Below are positions 51,943 to 61,579 of a stretch of DNA of 64,000 bases, piece after piece; position 1 is the first letter of the stretch, and every line of letters starts with the position of its first letter. The translations under genes were made by a program, and so were the position numbers. Below the pieces are notes generated by a model, which was given only the letters and a program-made list of their open reading frames with translations, did not search any database and had not been told where the DNA came from. This stretch comes from an uncultured Bacilli bacterium (GTDB lineage Bacteria; Bacillota_I; Bacilli_A; RF39; UBA660): NCBI GenBank assembly GCA_934095845.1, contig CAKOKS010000001.1, forward strand, positions 1 through 64,000, written 5' to 3'.

Positions 51943-52743
51943 TTGAAGGAAATGATAGTATTAGATTTAGATGGAACTTTATTAAACAGTGAAGATAAAG
52001 TATCAATTAATAGTAAAAAATATTTAAAAAAATTAAAAGATCTTGGTTATATTATTGTTATAGCATCAGGTAGAATATATGAATCAGTTAGGTATGTCTT
52101 AGAAGATTTTGATTATGTTAATTATGTTATAACAGATGCAGGAGTATCTTGCTATGATACACGTGATGATAAATGCATTTTTAGTAATCCTATTATGAAT
52201 AAAACGTTAAATAATTTTATTAAATACTATGACGAAGATTGTATTTATATGGATTTTTGTGCAAAAAATAAAATATATAAATTTTCAAAAGAAATTGTGG
52301 ATTTGTATTTTATAGAAAATGTTAAAAATTGGGAAAACTTTATTAGTAATCATGAAGATATAGCTCATATATCATTAAATATAAAGACTAATGAAAAAGC
52401 TTTATCTTTAGCTTCTAAATTAGAAACAATTTTTCCTGAATTATCAATTAATATAATGCAAGATTCTTTTTCAGATAAAAAGTGGATAGAAACAACAGTA
52501 AAAGGTTGTTCAAAGTATAAAGCAATTATTTCACTTGCTAACTATTTAGGAATAGATGACAATAAAATTGTTGCTTTTGGTGATGGATTAAATGATATAG
52601 ATATGATAAAAAATTGTAAAGTAGGAGTAGCAATGAATAATGCTTTACCGGTAGTTAAAGAGTGTGCCAATTATATTACAAATTATAATAATAATGACGA
52701 CGGTGTAATTGAATTTTTAAGGGAGTATTTAAATGTTGAGTAA
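51943..52743 (+). CDS. Cof-type HAD hydrolase
   Basis: I choose TTG 51943 (TAGGAAG 11 bases upstream) over GTG 51934, which is only two bases from the ribosome site; 266 residues. Motif I EMIVLDLDGTLLNSEDKVS (nucleophile Asp), motif II YIIVIASGR, motif III with Lys (SKYKAIISLANYLGIDDNKIVAFGDGLNDIDMIKNCKVGVAMNNALPVVKECANYIT) and a C2B cap. This is the Cof subfamily of phosphatases acting on sugar phosphates, FMN or nucleotides; the substrate is not predictable. It overlaps the next gene by 11 bases. Confidence 0.88.
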   Translation: MKEMIVLDLDGTLLNSEDKVSINSKKYLKKLKDLGYIIVIASGRIYESVRYVLEDFDYVNYVITDAGVSCYDTRDDKCIFSNPIMNKTLNNFIKYYDEDCIYMDFCAKNKIYKFSKEIVDLYFIENVKNWENFISNHEDIAHISLNIKTNEKALSLASKLETIFPELSINIMQDSFSDKKWIETTVKGCSKYKAIISLANYLGIDDNKIVAFGDGLNDIDMIKNCKVGVAMNNALPVVKECANYITNYNNNDDGVIEFLREYLNVE

Positions 52744-53935
52744 AAATTATAAAGTGTTATTTTCTCTTAGGTTATTAAAAAGTATATTAACTAATTTTGT
52801 AGATGTATTTTTAGTTTTATATTTTGTTAACGTATCTAACAATAATATATTAACACTTGGCATATATAAATTAGTTGCTGTTATAACGATATGGTTAGTT
52901 ATATTTATATTTAAAAATTACTGTAAGTCTAAAAATAGAAGCTATTTAATGAAAATAGGTATTTTAATGTATTTTATATATTTTCTATTTATAATATTAT
53001 TAAGAGAACAAGTTACTAGCTACATCTATGTATTAGGATTTTTATATGGACTAGAAGAAGGATTTTATTATTCTGTATATAATATGATAGAATCTGATGG
53101 GATAGAAAACAAAAAACGTGAAAAATACTTAGGTTCATCAAATGCATTTAAGAATATAGTTGCTATTATTTTTCCTTTATTTTTTGGAAGTTTAATTCAA
53201 AACTCAGGTTTTATAAAATCAATTATAGTAGTTTTAATAATTGTTATTTTAGAAATAATTTTATCAATGATATTAAAAGATGAAAATATACCTAAAGAAA
53301 ATAAAATTGATTTAAAAAATTTTAATAAGGAAATGAAAAAATATCCTCAATTTAAAAGTATTATTAAATCTTATTTTTGTTCAGGGTTAACGTATTCAGA
53401 AGGTGCTTTATCATATGTTGTAACAATATATATAATTAAAGTTTTTTCTGAAAGTATAAGTCTTGGAATATTTACCTCAATTTTTAGTTGTATTTCTATA
53501 ATTATTGGATTTTTATTTATTAAAATTATTAAACCCAAACATTATGTTAAACTTTTAACAATAACTTTACCAATTACAGTAGTATTTTTATGTATTATGT
53601 TATTAAATTGTAATTTTATAACTGTAGTTTTATATAATTTGTTTCAAACTATATCAAAATTATTATCTGATTTAATAAGTGAAAGAAATATAGCTAACTT
53701 CTCTAATATTGATGTAATAAAAAATAAATATAAAGTTGAATACTTTTTTAGTTTAGAAACATCTTTATTTATTGGAAGAGTTATAAGTAATAGTTTATTT
53801 ATTTTAATGCTATTCTTAGATGCTAATTTTATTATGTTAGTATTTGTAATATTTGTAGTATCTCAAGCAATAAGTGTAATAAAGTTACAACTTGATATGA
53901 ATAAAAATAGTAAATTAGTAAAAGAAGGTGAATAA
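52733..53935 (+). CDS. MFS-type transporter
   Basis: 400 residues, TAAGGGAGTATT upstream, overlapping the HAD gene. About 11-12 membrane helices: NFVDVFLVLYFVNVSNNNILTLGIYKLVAVITIWLVIFIF, GFLYGLEEGFYYSVYNMIESDGIENKKREKYLGSSNAFKNIVAIIFPLFFGSLI, and GLTYSEGALSYVVTIYIIKVF in the second half. The general MFS order is visible, without the classic A-loop DRxGRR. Substrate unknown; co-expression with the HAD phosphatase suggests handling of a small metabolite. Confidence 0.75.
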   Translation: MLSKNYKVLFSLRLLKSILTNFVDVFLVLYFVNVSNNNILTLGIYKLVAVITIWLVIFIFKNYCKSKNRSYLMKIGILMYFIYFLFIILLREQVTSYIYVLGFLYGLEEGFYYSVYNMIESDGIENKKREKYLGSSNAFKNIVAIIFPLFFGSLIQNSGFIKSIIVVLIIVILEIILSMILKDENIPKENKIDLKNFNKEMKKYPQFKSIIKSYFCSGLTYSEGALSYVVTIYIIKVFSESISLGIFTSIFSCISIIIGFLFIKIIKPKHYVKLLTITLPITVVFLCIMLLNCNFITVVLYNLFQTISKLLSDLISERNIANFSNIDVIKNKYKVEYFFSLETSLFIGRVISNSLFILMLFLDANFIMLVFVIFVVSQAISVIKLQLDMNKNSKLVKEGE

Positions 53936-53936
53936 T

Positions 53937-54163
53937 ATGTTATTTTTTAAAAATAAAGAACCTATGTCAGAGGAAGAAAAAAATATATTAAAACAAGTAA
54001 TGATGTACTATGAATTAAATAAAGATATATTTGTTAATTGTTATAGTATAAGTGAAAAGAAAAAAATTATTTAATAGTTTTAAGTAGAGGAGAACTTGTT
54101 ATTAATGATTCATATTTACTTAGTAAATTAGAAAGTATTAGTAAAGTTAGGTCATTAATATAG
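53937..54163 (+). pseudogene. Frameshifted small gene
   Basis: ATG 53937 with AAGAAGGTG upstream reads MLFFKNKEPMSEEEKNILKQVMMYYELNKDIFVNCYSISEKKKII* (45 residues, stop at 54072-54074). A one-base shift inside the A-run at 54060-54066 continues KNYLIVLSRGELVINDSYLLSKLESISKVRSLI* to 54163. The two parts read as one protein of about 79 residues. Either a mutation broke the gene, or the A7 run supports frameshifting or transcriptional slippage. The next 54164-54313 holds no clear ORF. Confidence 0.6.
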
Positions 54164-54313
54164 ACAATTTTGTGATAAGTGTATGAGACTAAATTTTGTT
54201 TTATTGGGTTTATTTCTAAATATGATGCACTACTTATGAATATTGTAAAAATGAGATTTATTTGAATATTTTTTTAAATAAATTATAATAATTATTACTT
54301 GTGAGGTGATACA

Positions 54314-55453
54314 ATGTTGTATTGTTTTGATAAACTTTTACCATGGGATTATTCTAAAAGAGAAATGGCAATTTCTAAAATGAATAATACTGGAATACTT
54401 TATGATAGTAAATTGAAAATATTTACCGACTTTGATGGAAATATAATTGATATTAAAGGTAAATTAATATTTCCAAGAACTGGTGGAGACCAAATAAATG
54501 ATATGAATGATGAAATTATTAAACATGGTGGTATACCTATTTTGTTTAATAATGAAGTTGAGATGGTGGAAAGTTGGCCAGATTATTTTTCAACAGAGAG
54601 AAAATGTAAAATGTTTAAAGGAAAAGATTTAATTAACTTTGATATAGTAAAAGAAATAGAAAAAGTTTATGGAAAAGAAATATTTTTTAAAACCAAGGTT
54701 AAAAACTTCAGTGCTATTATTCCAGTAAATTTACTTTTGGATGAAGAATGTGCATTATATAAAACTTTAATACATCATTTAGAAGATGAATTTATTATTA
54801 GTAAAAAGGTAAATATTGAGGGAGATAGATACGGTTCAAAAGAATATAGATGTTTTGTAGTTAACAATGAAGTTTATAGCATTTCTAGATATACGACTAC
54901 TATTTTACATAGTATAGAACCTAGAGTATTAGAATTTGCAGATAGTATTGTTGAAAAACTTAAAGGTGTATTCCCTGATTATTATGTTTTAGATTTATTT
55001 GAATATCAAGCTGATGGACATAATAATATTGATGTATTAGAATTTAATCCTATTCAAGCTGCTGGGCTTTATTTATATAATTCTTGTATGAAAAAAAGTG
55101 ATGATATATTACATGAAAATTCTAATAATATATCATATGAATTTATTGATAAAATTGATGAATGTACATTTGAAGGAAAAATATCTAGTGAAGCATCAAA
55201 TTTATATGATTATCCAAATGGTTTTTCTAATCATTTAAGAAGTATTTGTTTGACAGGAGAAATAGGAACATCGTTTGTTCATGGCTTACATTTATCAAAC
55301 AAAGATTTTGCAAGACATAGTCCAATATTTAATCCTGCAAATGCTGTTTTATTAGATGATGATCTTTTACTACGTAAAGAAGAACCAAATAATTTACCAG
55401 ATGAAATGACTGAAAAACTTAAAAAACTATTAAAAGAAAATAAAATAGATTAA
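54314..55453 (+). CDS. ATP-grasp protein (R2K-like)
   Basis: 379 residues, GTGAGGTGATACA upstream. The central region carries an ATP-grasp pattern: EIFFKTKVKNFSAIIPVNLLLDEE, SKKVNIEGDRYGSKEYRCFVVNNEVYSISRYTTTILH, PDYYVLDLFEYQADGHNNIDVLEFNPIQAAGLYLYNS. The KEYRCFV and VLDLFE...VLEFNP blocks match the R2K clade of ATP-grasp proteins, which build peptide-like bonds in metabolite or phage-related gene clusters. Substrate unknown. The N-terminal part also shows a small TDFDGN-like region. No companion biosynthesis gene lies beside it. Confidence 0.65.
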   Translation: MLYCFDKLLPWDYSKREMAISKMNNTGILYDSKLKIFTDFDGNIIDIKGKLIFPRTGGDQINDMNDEIIKHGGIPILFNNEVEMVESWPDYFSTERKCKMFKGKDLINFDIVKEIEKVYGKEIFFKTKVKNFSAIIPVNLLLDEECALYKTLIHHLEDEFIISKKVNIEGDRYGSKEYRCFVVNNEVYSISRYTTTILHSIEPRVLEFADSIVEKLKGVFPDYYVLDLFEYQADGHNNIDVLEFNPIQAAGLYLYNSCMKKSDDILHENSNNISYEFIDKIDECTFEGKISSEASNLYDYPNGFSNHLRSICLTGEIGTSFVHGLHLSNKDFARHSPIFNPANAVLLDDDLLLRKEEPNNLPDEMTEKLKKLLKENKID

Positions 55454-55464
55454 TAAAAATATAT

Positions 55465-55493
55465 GGGAAACTTGAAAATAGTTTCCTTGTTTT
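55465..55493 (+). terminator. Rho-independent terminator
   Basis: GGAAACT-loop-AGTTTCC followed by TTGTTTTATT; its T-tail doubles as the -35 of the promoter for the next gene. Confidence 0.65.
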
Positions 55494-55516
55494 ATTGTAT
55501 ATAAAATGATAAAATA
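55485..55516 (+). repeat. 32-bp direct repeat, copy 1
   Basis: Identical to 58786-58817; begins CCTTGTTTTATT and ends GATAAAATA. It holds a promoter that starts in the T-tail of a terminator hairpin. Confidence 0.75.
55487..55515 (+). promoter_or_regulatory. Sigma-A type promoter in the repeat
   Basis: TTGTTT (55487-55492), 17 bases, TAAAAT (55510-55515); for the gene at 55542. Confidence 0.6.
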
Positions 55517-55541
55517 AAAAATAGGGAGGTTTAGATATATT

Positions 55542-56534
55542 ATGTCACAAATAAGTATTAATAAATTAAAAAAATATGAAAATGGTGTAACAATTAAACT
55601 TAAATATGAAGGAACTTCAATACCTGTTTTTGATGAAGAAAAAGCATATAAACTAATAGAAGCATTTTTTAGTAGTGAAAGATTAGTTAGTGATATGCCA
55701 AGAAATATTTCATACATTAGAACTATATTAAAGGATGCCAATGAGAAGCTATTAGCTATAGAATATAATGATGGTAAGAATGTAGAAACTATACAATATG
55801 ATAATAAAAATTTAGTTTTATTTGAGTGCAAAAAATATGATAGAGATTCAAATTGTATGGAGGTAAGTTTCACTTCAAGTAATGGATTAAATGTTTCTTT
55901 TTCAGGTTTAGGCTTTGCTAATAGTGCTAAATATGCACAAATGGATAATATGAAAAGTAAATTTAACAAAGTAATAGAATATCTTGATGAGTTAAAATAT
56001 GTTGGTTTTGTATCCCTTGATAATGATTCTAAATTATTAGTTGAAGTGTATAAAATATTTTATAAGGAAAATCCTGATTTTAGTAAAGAAGATATAAACA
56101 TAAAGATGCAAGCCATGGTGTCAATTTTGTCTCAATTTGATATTTATTGTGGAGATTATAGTTTTAGTTTTGATGGAAACATGCCAGAATCCATTGCTTT
56201 ATATGCAAAAATTTATGATTTGTTTCCCCTAGGTGAAGTAACTGTAGTAGACGATCCAATAGAATTAAAAACATCTGCAAAAGAGCGTATAGAAATTGTT
56301 GGAGAAACTGTAAAAAATGCGTTTAGTAATGAAGAAAACATAAATGAAACATTAATAACAATTAGTAAAACTATTTATGCTGGAAGGTATGATGTTTCAC
56401 ATTGTGACGTTAGAGAATTGATAAAAAATTCAAATATAAATCTTACAGTTAGTGAAGCAGAGTCAAGTCTTAAATTAGTAAAAAAAATAAATGATAGAAT
56501 GACTGAAAATATGTTAAATAAAAGCCATAAATAA
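55542..56534 (+). CDS. Unknown protein, 330 aa
   Basis: Ribosome site GGGAGG at 55524. A mixed protein without membrane segments: N-terminal LKYEGTSIPVFDEEKAYKLIEAFFSSERLV, a beta-rich central part (LLAIEYNDGKNVETIQYDNKNLVLFECKKYDRDSN) and a helical C-terminus (SAKERIEIVGETVKNAFSNEENINETLI). No motif recognised. It ends in a terminator and stands as its own unit. Confidence 0.55.
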   Translation: MSQISINKLKKYENGVTIKLKYEGTSIPVFDEEKAYKLIEAFFSSERLVSDMPRNISYIRTILKDANEKLLAIEYNDGKNVETIQYDNKNLVLFECKKYDRDSNCMEVSFTSSNGLNVSFSGLGFANSAKYAQMDNMKSKFNKVIEYLDELKYVGFVSLDNDSKLLVEVYKIFYKENPDFSKEDINIKMQAMVSILSQFDIYCGDYSFSFDGNMPESIALYAKIYDLFPLGEVTVVDDPIELKTSAKERIEIVGETVKNAFSNEENINETLITISKTIYAGRYDVSHCDVRELIKNSNINLTVSEAESSLKLVKKINDRMTENMLNKSHK

Positions 56535-56552
56535 CATTTTGATTTATTATAT

Positions 56553-56581
56553 AGGAAGTCACAAAATGACTTCCTTATTTT
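56553..56581 (+). terminator. Rho-independent terminator
   Basis: AGGAAGTCA-CAAAA-TGACTTCCT then TATTTTATTT. Part of the tail, TTTTATTTAGTAAATTTGT (56578-56596), recurs at 57706-57724 before another unknown gene. Confidence 0.75.
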
Positions 56582-56699
56582 ATTTAGTAAATTTGTAATC
56601 GAAATTGGTATCCTTTTATATACAATGAAAGATATAGCTAGATTATAACGGTTTTAAATTACTTGTGATATAATATGCTTCACTTTAGAGGAGGACTTT

Positions 56700-57656
56700 A
56701 TGACAATAGACTTTAATGAACAAGAAATATTAAAAATTGAACAGTTTACTGGATTACCTTTAATTGGTTATATTAATCCGCAAGGTAAAATTATAAATTA
56801 TAGCATTTTAATCGGAGAATATGGACATGATAACTGGAGAAATCCAGTAACTCCTATTTTTTTAAATTTTGTAAGTTTTGTTATTAAAAATCAAAGGATG
56901 CCACAATTTAAATTCGAAGGATATGAAAAATTATTAGAAATGAATAAATATGAAGGTTTTGATGATATAGTAAAAAGAGGAGTAGACTATTATAGTGATC
57001 TTAATCGAACATCTTATAAAACTTTTTTAGATAAGTTACAACGTTGTTTTGAAGAAGAAAATGATAATGCCCAATCTTATAGTTTTAGTCAAAGAGACGG
57101 TTTTGAAATATTAAGAACCGATATGGTGCGTTTTTTTCACAAACTCTATTCTAATAATAATTTTTTTGGATCGCTTGGAAGAATTATTTATGTTGAAAAT
57201 AGAGATTTTATTGCTAAAAAATATAATATCGAAGATGATAATAAAATAATGGAATTTTATTATCAGTATGTAATAGTTAATTTAATTTCTTATATGAAGG
57301 ATTTTTGTGTTCAATATTTAGGATATGATTCTATTGAAAGGGCAACACCGTGTGCTGATTTGAATATAATTAATAATATTTATGATAGTTCTAATGGCTA
57401 TAGATTTTCCAACAATCCTAGAACTATTACAACTTCTTGTACTAATATTAATGAACGTTTCTATAATTGGTTGCTTATGGATTGGCAAATACAAAGAGTT
57501 CCTAGATATTTTTGGAATGAAAAAGAAAAAATATTTAAATTAGAAGAACCCGATTATATATTTCATAAAACTGATAAAGAAGAAATATTAGAAAAAGAAA
57601 TAGAGGCAATTAGAAATCAAATACCAAAAGCTAAAAGAAAAGTTTATTTCAGATAA
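56700..57656 (+). CDS. Unknown protein, 318 aa
   Basis: AGAGGAGGAC upstream. Soluble, aromatic-rich protein: EQFTGLPLIGYINPQGKIINYSILIGEYGHDNWRNPVTPIFLNFVSFV, LRTDMVRFFHKLYSNNNFFGSLGR, VPRYFWNEKEKIFKLEEPDYIFHK. No enzymatic motif or membrane segment recognised. The N-terminal GY.NP.G...... and GEYGHDN.R.P pattern is distinctive and could serve as a search key. Its own upstream region (56582-56699) has TATAAT-like boxes. Confidence 0.55.
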   Translation: MTIDFNEQEILKIEQFTGLPLIGYINPQGKIINYSILIGEYGHDNWRNPVTPIFLNFVSFVIKNQRMPQFKFEGYEKLLEMNKYEGFDDIVKRGVDYYSDLNRTSYKTFLDKLQRCFEEENDNAQSYSFSQRDGFEILRTDMVRFFHKLYSNNNFFGSLGRIIYVENRDFIAKKYNIEDDNKIMEFYYQYVIVNLISYMKDFCVQYLGYDSIERATPCADLNIINNIYDSSNGYRFSNNPRTITTSCTNINERFYNWLLMDWQIQRVPRYFWNEKEKIFKLEEPDYIFHKTDKEEILEKEIEAIRNQIPKAKRKVYFR

Positions 57657-57825
57657 AAATATTGTCACTAAAATTCAATTGTTAAAAATAGTAAATGCTA
57701 TTCAGTTTTATTTAGTAAATTTGTTACACTAATGATTATTTTATGATTAATTTAGTATTATATTGAAATCAATTGAAGAAAAAAATTTTAAAGAGTATAA
57801 TATTATTAATTTTTAGGTGAAAAGT

Positions 57826-58746
57826 ATGACATTAACTATTATTATTGAAGAATATTATAATTTGATTTGTGAAATGAATTATTTATTAATTGTATTAAAT
57901 GGAGTATTAGAAGATGATGAAAATATTCAATTTATAAAAGAAAAAATATTAATAAATGATAATTTTAAACATATAGATATAGATAACATTCTAAAATATT
58001 TACAAAATTCAGTAGATAATGATTTGAATTTTAAATTAATTAAGTACTTAAAAAATTTAATAATATTTGCTGAAAAATATAATGTTAATTCATTTGAAGA
58101 AATAGAAGATAGAATTTTAACATTATGGGAACATGGGCATATTTATGATGAAACATTATTGAAATATGTTATTAGAATAGATTCGGATAATTTATATAAA
58201 ATATATATTGATATGGTAAGAGAAAATCTGATTAAAGATCCGAATGTTCATATTGGAACTTCATCTGAGCCGTTGTTTACTATGCTTCCTAAAAAAAAGA
58301 AATTGTTAATTTATAATTTAAAAATTATTGCTAGTCCATTAGTAAATTGGACTATATTAAAAAATGGTACAATTCCATTAGAACATTTTATTTATGAATA
58401 TGAAACAGCTAAAGATAAAATATTAAAAAAATATTTTCATGACATAATAATGAGTGCTTTAAAAGGAAATTTGTGTGTATTTAATAATAGATATTTTAAA
58501 AGAACAGGATGCAGTTATTTTGAAAAAGTTACAGGATTATATTTATTATCACTATATGATGTAGAAGATACACAATGCTTACATAATAGATTAAGTGATG
58601 ATGGTTTTATAAAAGAAATAAATGAGTATTTACTAAGTGATGAAGGATATAATCATCAATTAAAATTATATAAAGAACATAATCTTCAAGGAGATAGGAG
58701 TTTAAATCAGATAAAATTAGTAAGAAAGAATAGAAATTTTAATTAA
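57826..58746 (+). CDS. Unknown protein, 306 aa
   Basis: Start at ATG 57826 (TTAGGTGAAAAGT upstream). Helical, Leu/Ile/Asn rich: IIIEEYYNLICEMNYLLIVLNGVLEDDENIQFIKEKILIND, ILKKYFHDIIMSALKGNLCVFNNRYFKRTGCSYFEKVTG. No family recognised. A further unit of the unknown block that starts at 54314; terminator and repeat 2 follow. Confidence 0.5.
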   Translation: MTLTIIIEEYYNLICEMNYLLIVLNGVLEDDENIQFIKEKILINDNFKHIDIDNILKYLQNSVDNDLNFKLIKYLKNLIIFAEKYNVNSFEEIEDRILTLWEHGHIYDETLLKYVIRIDSDNLYKIYIDMVRENLIKDPNVHIGTSSEPLFTMLPKKKKLLIYNLKIIASPLVNWTILKNGTIPLEHFIYEYETAKDKILKKYFHDIIMSALKGNLCVFNNRYFKRTGCSYFEKVTGLYLLSLYDVEDTQCLHNRLSDDGFIKEINEYLLSDEGYNHQLKLYKEHNLQGDRSLNQIKLVRKNRNFN

Positions 58747-58764
58747 AAATTTGATAATAATAAG

Positions 58765-58794
58765 AACAAGGTATATTGGTGATTACCTTGTTTT
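58765..58794 (+). terminator. Rho-independent terminator
   Basis: AACAAGGTA-loop-TACCTTGTT followed by TTATT, running into the second repeat. Confidence 0.7.
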
Positions 58795-58817
58795 ATTGTA
58801 TATAAAATGATAAAATA
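58786..58817 (+). repeat. 32-bp direct repeat, copy 2
   Basis: Identical to 55485-55516; precedes uvrB. Confidence 0.75.
58788..58816 (+). promoter_or_regulatory. Promoter of uvrB
   Basis: TTGTTT (58788-58793), 17 bases, TAAAAT (58811-58816), followed by AAAGGAGGTAATTT and ATG at 58843. No SOS operator is obvious. Confidence 0.6.
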
Positions 58818-58842
58818 CAAATAATTAAAAAGGAGGTAATTT

Positions 58843-60792
58843 ATGTTTAAACTAGTTTCAAAATATGAACCAAATGGAGATCAACCTGAAGCAATAAAAG
58901 AACTTGTTGAAGGCATTAAAGAAGGAAAAAGAGACCAAGTCCTTTTAGGTGCAACAGGTACAGGTAAAACATTTACTATTGCCAATGTTATTGCAAAAAC
59001 AAATAAACCAACATTAGTTCTTGCTCATAATAAAACTTTAGCTGGTCAATTATATTCCGAATTAAAAGAATTATTTCCTGAAAATCGTGTTGAGTATTTT
59101 GTTTCATATTATGATTATTATCAACCAGAGGCATATGTTCCATCAAGTGATACATATATTGAGAAAGATGCAAGTATAAATGATGAAATAGATGAATTAA
59201 GACATTCAGCAACAAGTGCATTACTTACCCATGATGATGTAATCGTTGTTTCAAGTGTATCTTGTATATATGGTATAGGAGATCCTGATGATTATAAAAA
59301 TCATATGTTAATTTTAAATAAAGGAGATATTATTTCAAGAAATGATTTATTAAATAGATTAATTGATATGAATTATGAAAGAAATCAAATTGATTTTCAT
59401 AGAGGAACTTTCAGAGCTAATGGAGATACAATTGATATAGTTCCAATTGCTGAAAAGAAAAATGGAATACGTATTGAATTATTTGGTGATGAAGTAGATA
59501 GAATAAGCGAATTTGATATTTTAACCGGTACAATTATTAAATCTAAAAAAAGTGTAACTTTATTTCCAGCAACACATTTTGTAACAAATAAAGATAAATT
59601 AGAAGAGGCTTGTAATAGAATTGAAGATGAACTTCATAAAAGGTCTAAAGAGTTAATTGATAATCATAAACTTCTTGAAGAACAAAGACTTAGAGAAAGA
59701 TGTATTTATGATTTAGAAATGTTAAGAGAAACAGGATTTTGTCATGGAATAGAAAATTATTCAAGACATCTTGCTTTAAGAGATGAAGGTGAAACCCCAT
59801 CAACATTAATTGATTTTTTTCCTAAAGATTTTTTACTTGTAATTGATGAATCCCATGTTACAGTTCCTCAAATAAGAGGTATGTATAATGGAGATAGAAT
59901 GCGTAAGCAAACACTTGTTGATTATGGTTTCCGTTTACCAAGTGCTATGGATAACAGACCTTTAAAATTTGATGAATTTAATGAAAAACTTAATCAAGTT
60001 ATTTATGTTTCAGCAACACCTGGTGATTATGAACTTGGACTTGTTGATGGTAAATGTGTTGAACAAATCATTAGACCTACAGGTTTACTAGATCCAACTA
60101 TTGAAGTTAAGAAAACTGAAGGTCAAATAGATGATTTAATTGAAGAAATAAGAGAACGTATTGCTAAAAATGAAAGAGTACTTGTTACAACTTTGACAAT
60201 ACGTATGGCTGAAGAATTAACATCTTATCTAAAAAGTGTTGGTATAAAAGTTCAATATCTTCATAGTGAAGTTCATACTTTAGAAAGATTAAAAATTATA
60301 AGAGAATTAAGACTTGGTAAATATGACTGTTTAGTTGGTATTAATTTACTTAGAGAAGGAATTGATTTACCAGAAGTTTCATTAATTGCCATAATGGATG
60401 CAGATAAACAAGGATTCTTAAGAAGTGATAGATCATTAATCCAAATAATAGGTCGTTGTGCAAGAAATGCAAATGGACATGTAATAATGTATGCAGATAC
60501 AATAAGTGATTCTATGAAACTTGCAATTGAAGAAACTAAGAGAAGAAGAAGTATTCAAGAAAAATATAACTTAGATCATGGTATTACTCCTAAAACAATT
60601 ATTAAAGAAATAAAAGAAGTCATAAGTAATACAGATGAAGAAAAAATTATTGAAAACAAAAAAATGAGTAAAAAAGATAAAGAACTAATTGCATCTAATA
60701 TTGAACAAGAAATGAAAGAAGCAGCTAAGAATTTAGACTTTGAAAGAGCAATGGAATTAAGAGATATTTTATTTGAGTTAAAGAGTGAATAG
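58843..60792 (+). CDS. uvrB: Excinuclease ABC subunit B
   Basis: 649 residues, AAAGGAGGT upstream. [17 protein letters not shown], Walker [39 protein letters not shown] (beta hairpin), [67 protein letters not shown] (helicase motifs V and VI) and the C-terminal UVR domain [31 protein letters not shown]. UvrB holds DNA damage for UvrC in nucleotide excision repair. uvrA, often adjacent, is not beside it in this window. Confidence 0.97.
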   Translation: MFKLVSKYEPNGDQPEAIKELVEGIKEGKRDQVLLGATGTGKTFTIANVIAKTNKPTLVLAHNKTLAGQLYSELKELFPENRVEYFVSYYDYYQPEAYVPSSDTYIEKDASINDEIDELRHSATSALLTHDDVIVVSSVSCIYGIGDPDDYKNHMLILNKGDIISRNDLLNRLIDMNYERNQIDFHRGTFRANGDTIDIVPIAEKKNGIRIELFGDEVDRISEFDILTGTIIKSKKSVTLFPATHFVTNKDKLEEACNRIEDELHKRSKELIDNHKLLEEQRLRERCIYDLEMLRETGFCHGIENYSRHLALRDEGETPSTLIDFFPKDFLLVIDESHVTVPQIRGMYNGDRMRKQTLVDYGFRLPSAMDNRPLKFDEFNEKLNQVIYVSATPGDYELGLVDGKCVEQIIRPTGLLDPTIEVKKTEGQIDDLIEEIRERIAKNERVLVTTLTIRMAEELTSYLKSVGIKVQYLHSEVHTLERLKIIRELRLGKYDCLVGINLLREGIDLPEVSLIAIMDADKQGFLRSDRSLIQIIGRCARNANGHVIMYADTISDSMKLAIEETKRRRSIQEKYNLDHGITPKTIIKEIKEVISNTDEEKIIENKKMSKKDKELIASNIEQEMKEAAKNLDFERAMELRDILFELKSE

Positions 60793-60803
60793 CTCTTTTT
60801 TTT
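60780..60803 (+). terminator. Terminator of uvrB
   Basis: AAGAG-TGAATAG-CTCTT with T8, overlapping the uvrB stop codon. Confidence 0.7.
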
Positions 60804-60848
60804 ATCTTTTAAATGTGTTATTATCTTTATAGAATAAGGAAGTGTTTT

Positions 60849-61565
60849 ATGAAAAATGTAAGTTATGAAAATAAGTTAGTTTTAAGTTTTATTGATTTTG
60901 TATTATTTATAATGAAGTGGATTTCTCTTTCAATATGTGTAGTTATTTCTTCATTAACTATTGGGTTAATAGTTATGAATTTAATTGAAAATGCTAGTAC
61001 ACCAAGTAATTTCTTTATATCAATGGTATCAGCAATTACATCTTATTCATTTGCTGATGCAAGTACTGTTATTGGGATTATTGGAAAAACTAAAGCTTTT
61101 ATTGGTACAGTTGGTTTAGGTTTTGCTGTTTCAGTTAATTATGCATTACTCTATATGATTACTACAGACTTTAGAGTTGTATTTAAATCATTTGCAAATG
61201 GTAATATTTATACTAAAGATAATATTTTAATACTTGAACGCATTATACCTAAAACTTTATTACTTGCATTTTTATTACCAATAATTAAATTTTTCTTAGT
61301 TATAAGTGTAGGAATGTTAGATTTTGCAGATGTTAATGTAAGTGGACTTTTATTTGTGTTTATTGCAGTTATAATTAAAATGCTTCTTGAAAATGGTTAT
61401 AATTTAAGTAAAGAACTTGATAAAAAAGATTTAGAGTTATCTGATTTAAAAGCTTCTAAAACTGAAGAAGTTATAGCTGATATGAAAAAAGACTTAAAAG
61501 AAGAAAAAGTTGAAGGGAAAAAAACACATAAGAAAAAAAGATATTATACAAATAAAGCTAAATAG
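60849..61565 (+). CDS. DUF2975-like membrane protein
   Basis: 238 residues from ATG 60849 (AAGGAAGTG upstream), not the longer frame at 60813. Four membrane helices: KWISLSICVVISSLTIGLIVM, FIGTVGLGFAVSVNYALLYMI, IIPKTLLLAFLLPIIKFFLVI and GLLFVFIAVIIKMLLENGYNL. The ALLYMI...FRVVFKSFANGNIYTKDNILILERI segment and the ending ENGYNLSKELD fit DUF2975, although the protein is longer, with a Lys/Glu-rich tail (KKDLKEEKVEGKKTHKKKRYY). Function unknown. A GGAGG-led gene follows. Confidence 0.7.
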   Translation: MKNVSYENKLVLSFIDFVLFIMKWISLSICVVISSLTIGLIVMNLIENASTPSNFFISMVSAITSYSFADASTVIGIIGKTKAFIGTVGLGFAVSVNYALLYMITTDFRVVFKSFANGNIYTKDNILILERIIPKTLLLAFLLPIIKFFLVISVGMLDFADVNVSGLLFVFIAVIIKMLLENGYNLSKELDKKDLELSDLKASKTEEVIADMKKDLKEEKVEGKKTHKKKRYYTNKAK

Positions 61566-61579
61566 AATTGGAGGACATT

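Noticed and set aside
55430..55969. Minus-strand ORF of 179 codons at the start of the 55542 gene
   Set aside because: Shadow of the coding strand, which has ribosome site, promoter and downstream terminator; the shadow has none.
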